From Verrucomicrobiota bacterium (lineage in GTDB: Bacteria > Verrucomicrobiota > Verrucomicrobiia > Chthoniobacterales > UBA10450): 6,879 bases of DNA. Shown here one piece after another: positions 5,865 through 6,879 of the stretch (position 1 is the first letter of the stretch; every line of letters begins with the position of its first letter). The position numbers were made by a program, and so were the translations under genes. The DNA lies in the NCBI GenBank assembly GCA_003218735.1, contig QHOJ01000151.1, positions 1 through 6,879 on the forward strand, given 5' to 3'. The notes under the pieces were generated by a model. That model was not told the origin of the DNA and ran no database searches. It worked only from the letters and a program-made list of their open reading frames with translations.

Positions 5865-6879
5865 TTGAAATTGCCGGAATCAAAAAGGGTCTTGTGGGTT
5901 GGTGGGGCGCTTCTGGTCCTTCTCTTTGCCATTGTCTGGTATTTTTTCCTGCCGGTAGCGGAGGTGGCCAGAGTGCAGCGCGGCACTGCGATCTCAGCGG
6001 TCTATGGCACGGTGCGGATTGAGCCAGCGTTTGCGCCGCATGTTCGCGCTCAAAACTCCGGATTCATCCAATTGGCAGAGCCTTTCTCGACCGGGCGCGG
6101 TGCAATCGGCAAAAGCGTTGAGAAAGGACAGTTGCTGGCGACCATTGCCGATGAGACAACTGCTCGACTACTGAAGCAAGCGCGCGCGGACTTACAGGCC
6201 GCAATCCAGCGCGCCGCAGTCCCGGTTCCCTCATCGGAACCGCTGAAAGCAGCAGAAGACAACTTGGAACGGTTATCCAAAGTGGTCTCCTCAGGAAACG
6301 TGCCGGCGGTGGATTACGCGAAGGCGAAAAGCGAAGTAAATCGCTTGCGCAGCGCCGTCGAGACGGAGCGAATCGATCGAGATCGCAACCTCAATGCTCT
6401 GGAAGAAACTGCGAAAAAACTGGAAGCGCAGATGAAGAACTCCGAAGTAAGGGCACCCATCGATGGACTTCTCACAAACATCCAGACGATCGATGGCGAA
6501 CTGGTCTCGGAAGGCAATGAGCTTTTCACGGTGGCTTCGCGCAAAAATTACGTCCGTGGCGAAGTGAACGAGGAGGACGTTGGTGAAGTGAAACCGGGGA
6601 TGAAGGCAAAGCTGCAGTTATACGCTTATCGAACTAAAACCTTCACCGCGCACGTCACGTCGGTCCAACCCGCCGCGGATCCGACCACGCAGCGCTACAC
6701 CGTTGTCTTGGAGATGGAAAAGCCGCCCGACAATTTGATGGCCGGAATGACTGGCGAAATGAACATCATTACCGGGACACGCGAAAATGTTCTGCTCGTG
6801 CCGACGCGCGCCCTGCTTGTCGATCAAGCCCTGATCGTGAAAGGCGGTATCGTGCACAAGCGCACTGTGCAGGTTGGAT
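5865..6879 (+). CDS. Periplasmic adaptor / membrane fusion protein of an efflux pump (HlyD/AcrA family), 3' end outside window
   Basis: An open frame of 338 codons runs off the right edge; adaptors usually have about 400-450 residues. I chose TTG 5865 because it follows the TolC stop by nine bases in the same frame and gives a basic N-terminus (KLPESKR) before a membrane helix at 9-29. TTG 5871 is possible; neither has a clear Shine-Dalgarno site. Domains: membrane anchor; first lipoyl half (about 58-95, SGFIQL then VEKGQLLATI); coiled-coil hairpin (about 97-192) turning around 120-126; second lipoyl half from VRAPIDGLL (195-203) to LVSEGNELFTV; then beta-barrel and membrane-proximal regions (YVRGEVNEEDVGEVKPGM, TTQRYTVVLEM, MAGMTGEMNI, VLLVPTRALL). 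Such proteins link an inner-membrane ABC or RND pump to TolC. The gene forms an operon with the TolC genes, and a pump gene such as a MacB-like ABC transporter is the expected next gene. Confidence 0.9.
   Translation, partial: MKLPESKRVLWVGGALLVLLFAIVWYFFLPVAEVARVQRGTAISAVYGTVRIEPAFAPHVRAQNSGFIQLAEPFSTGRGAIGKSVEKGQLLATIADETTARLLKQARADLQAAIQRAAVPVPSSEPLKAAEDNLERLSKVVSSGNVPAVDYAKAKSEVNRLRSAVETERIDRDRNLNALEETAKKLEAQMKNSEVRAPIDGLLTNIQTIDGELVSEGNELFTVASRKNYVRGEVNEEDVGEVKPGMKAKLQLYAYRTKTFTAHVTSVQPAADPTTQRYTVVLEMEKPPDNLMAGMTGEMNIITGTRENVLLVPTRALLVDQALIVKGGIVHKRTVQVG

Noticed and set aside
1..6879. CRISPR array, tRNA or rRNA genes, phage or defence genes
   Set aside because: I saw no regularly spaced repeats, no tRNA-like cloverleaf, no rRNA segments and no integrase, transposase or defence-related domains beyond the general-purpose repair nuclease.

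Overview
The window looks like a Gram-negative chromosome of moderately high GC. The closest guess is a Verrucomicrobia-type soil bacterium (Chthoniobacterales or relatives). This rests on the outer-membrane TolC-type genes, the style of the TolC and adaptor proteins, the Ino1 gene, and a palindromic repeat resembling ones I remember from that phylum. The phylum is an inference; there is no rRNA or other marker gene.

Layout. (1) Bases 1-1718, plus strand: the C-terminal half of an AddA/RecB-like helicase-nuclease, entering from the left edge. It carries late helicase motifs and a complete PD-(D/E)XK nuclease domain. (2) Bases 1777-2880, minus strand and convergent with the first gene: a full-length myo-inositol-1-phosphate synthase. 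(3) Bases 2881-3056: a divergent intergenic region with two weak extended -10-like elements and a clear ribosome binding site for the next gene. (4) Bases 3057-5855, plus strand: two consecutive TolC-family outer-membrane efflux genes. The first is intact. The second has its signal peptide and first helix start in one frame and the rest in another, with about 59 bases apparently missing at 4695-4704. Between them lies a roughly 97-base imperfect palindrome (4490-4586) with perfect 12-bp ends. (5) From 5865 to the right edge: a periplasmic adaptor (membrane fusion, HlyD/AcrA-like) starting at TTG nine bases after the second TolC gene and running off the window.

The right half reads as an efflux operon: outer-membrane channel(s), then the adaptor, with an inner-membrane pump (probably an ABC or RND component) expected just beyond the edge. 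The adaptor supplies the inner-membrane anchor, lipoyl and coiled-coil parts that would dock on TolC. If the second TolC gene is really broken, the intact first one could serve as the channel. The DNA-repair nuclease and the inositol gene appear functionally unrelated to it.

I see no wholly new system. The points most worth a second look are the palindromic repeat, its position at a former gene junction, and the deletion/frameshift in the second TolC gene.
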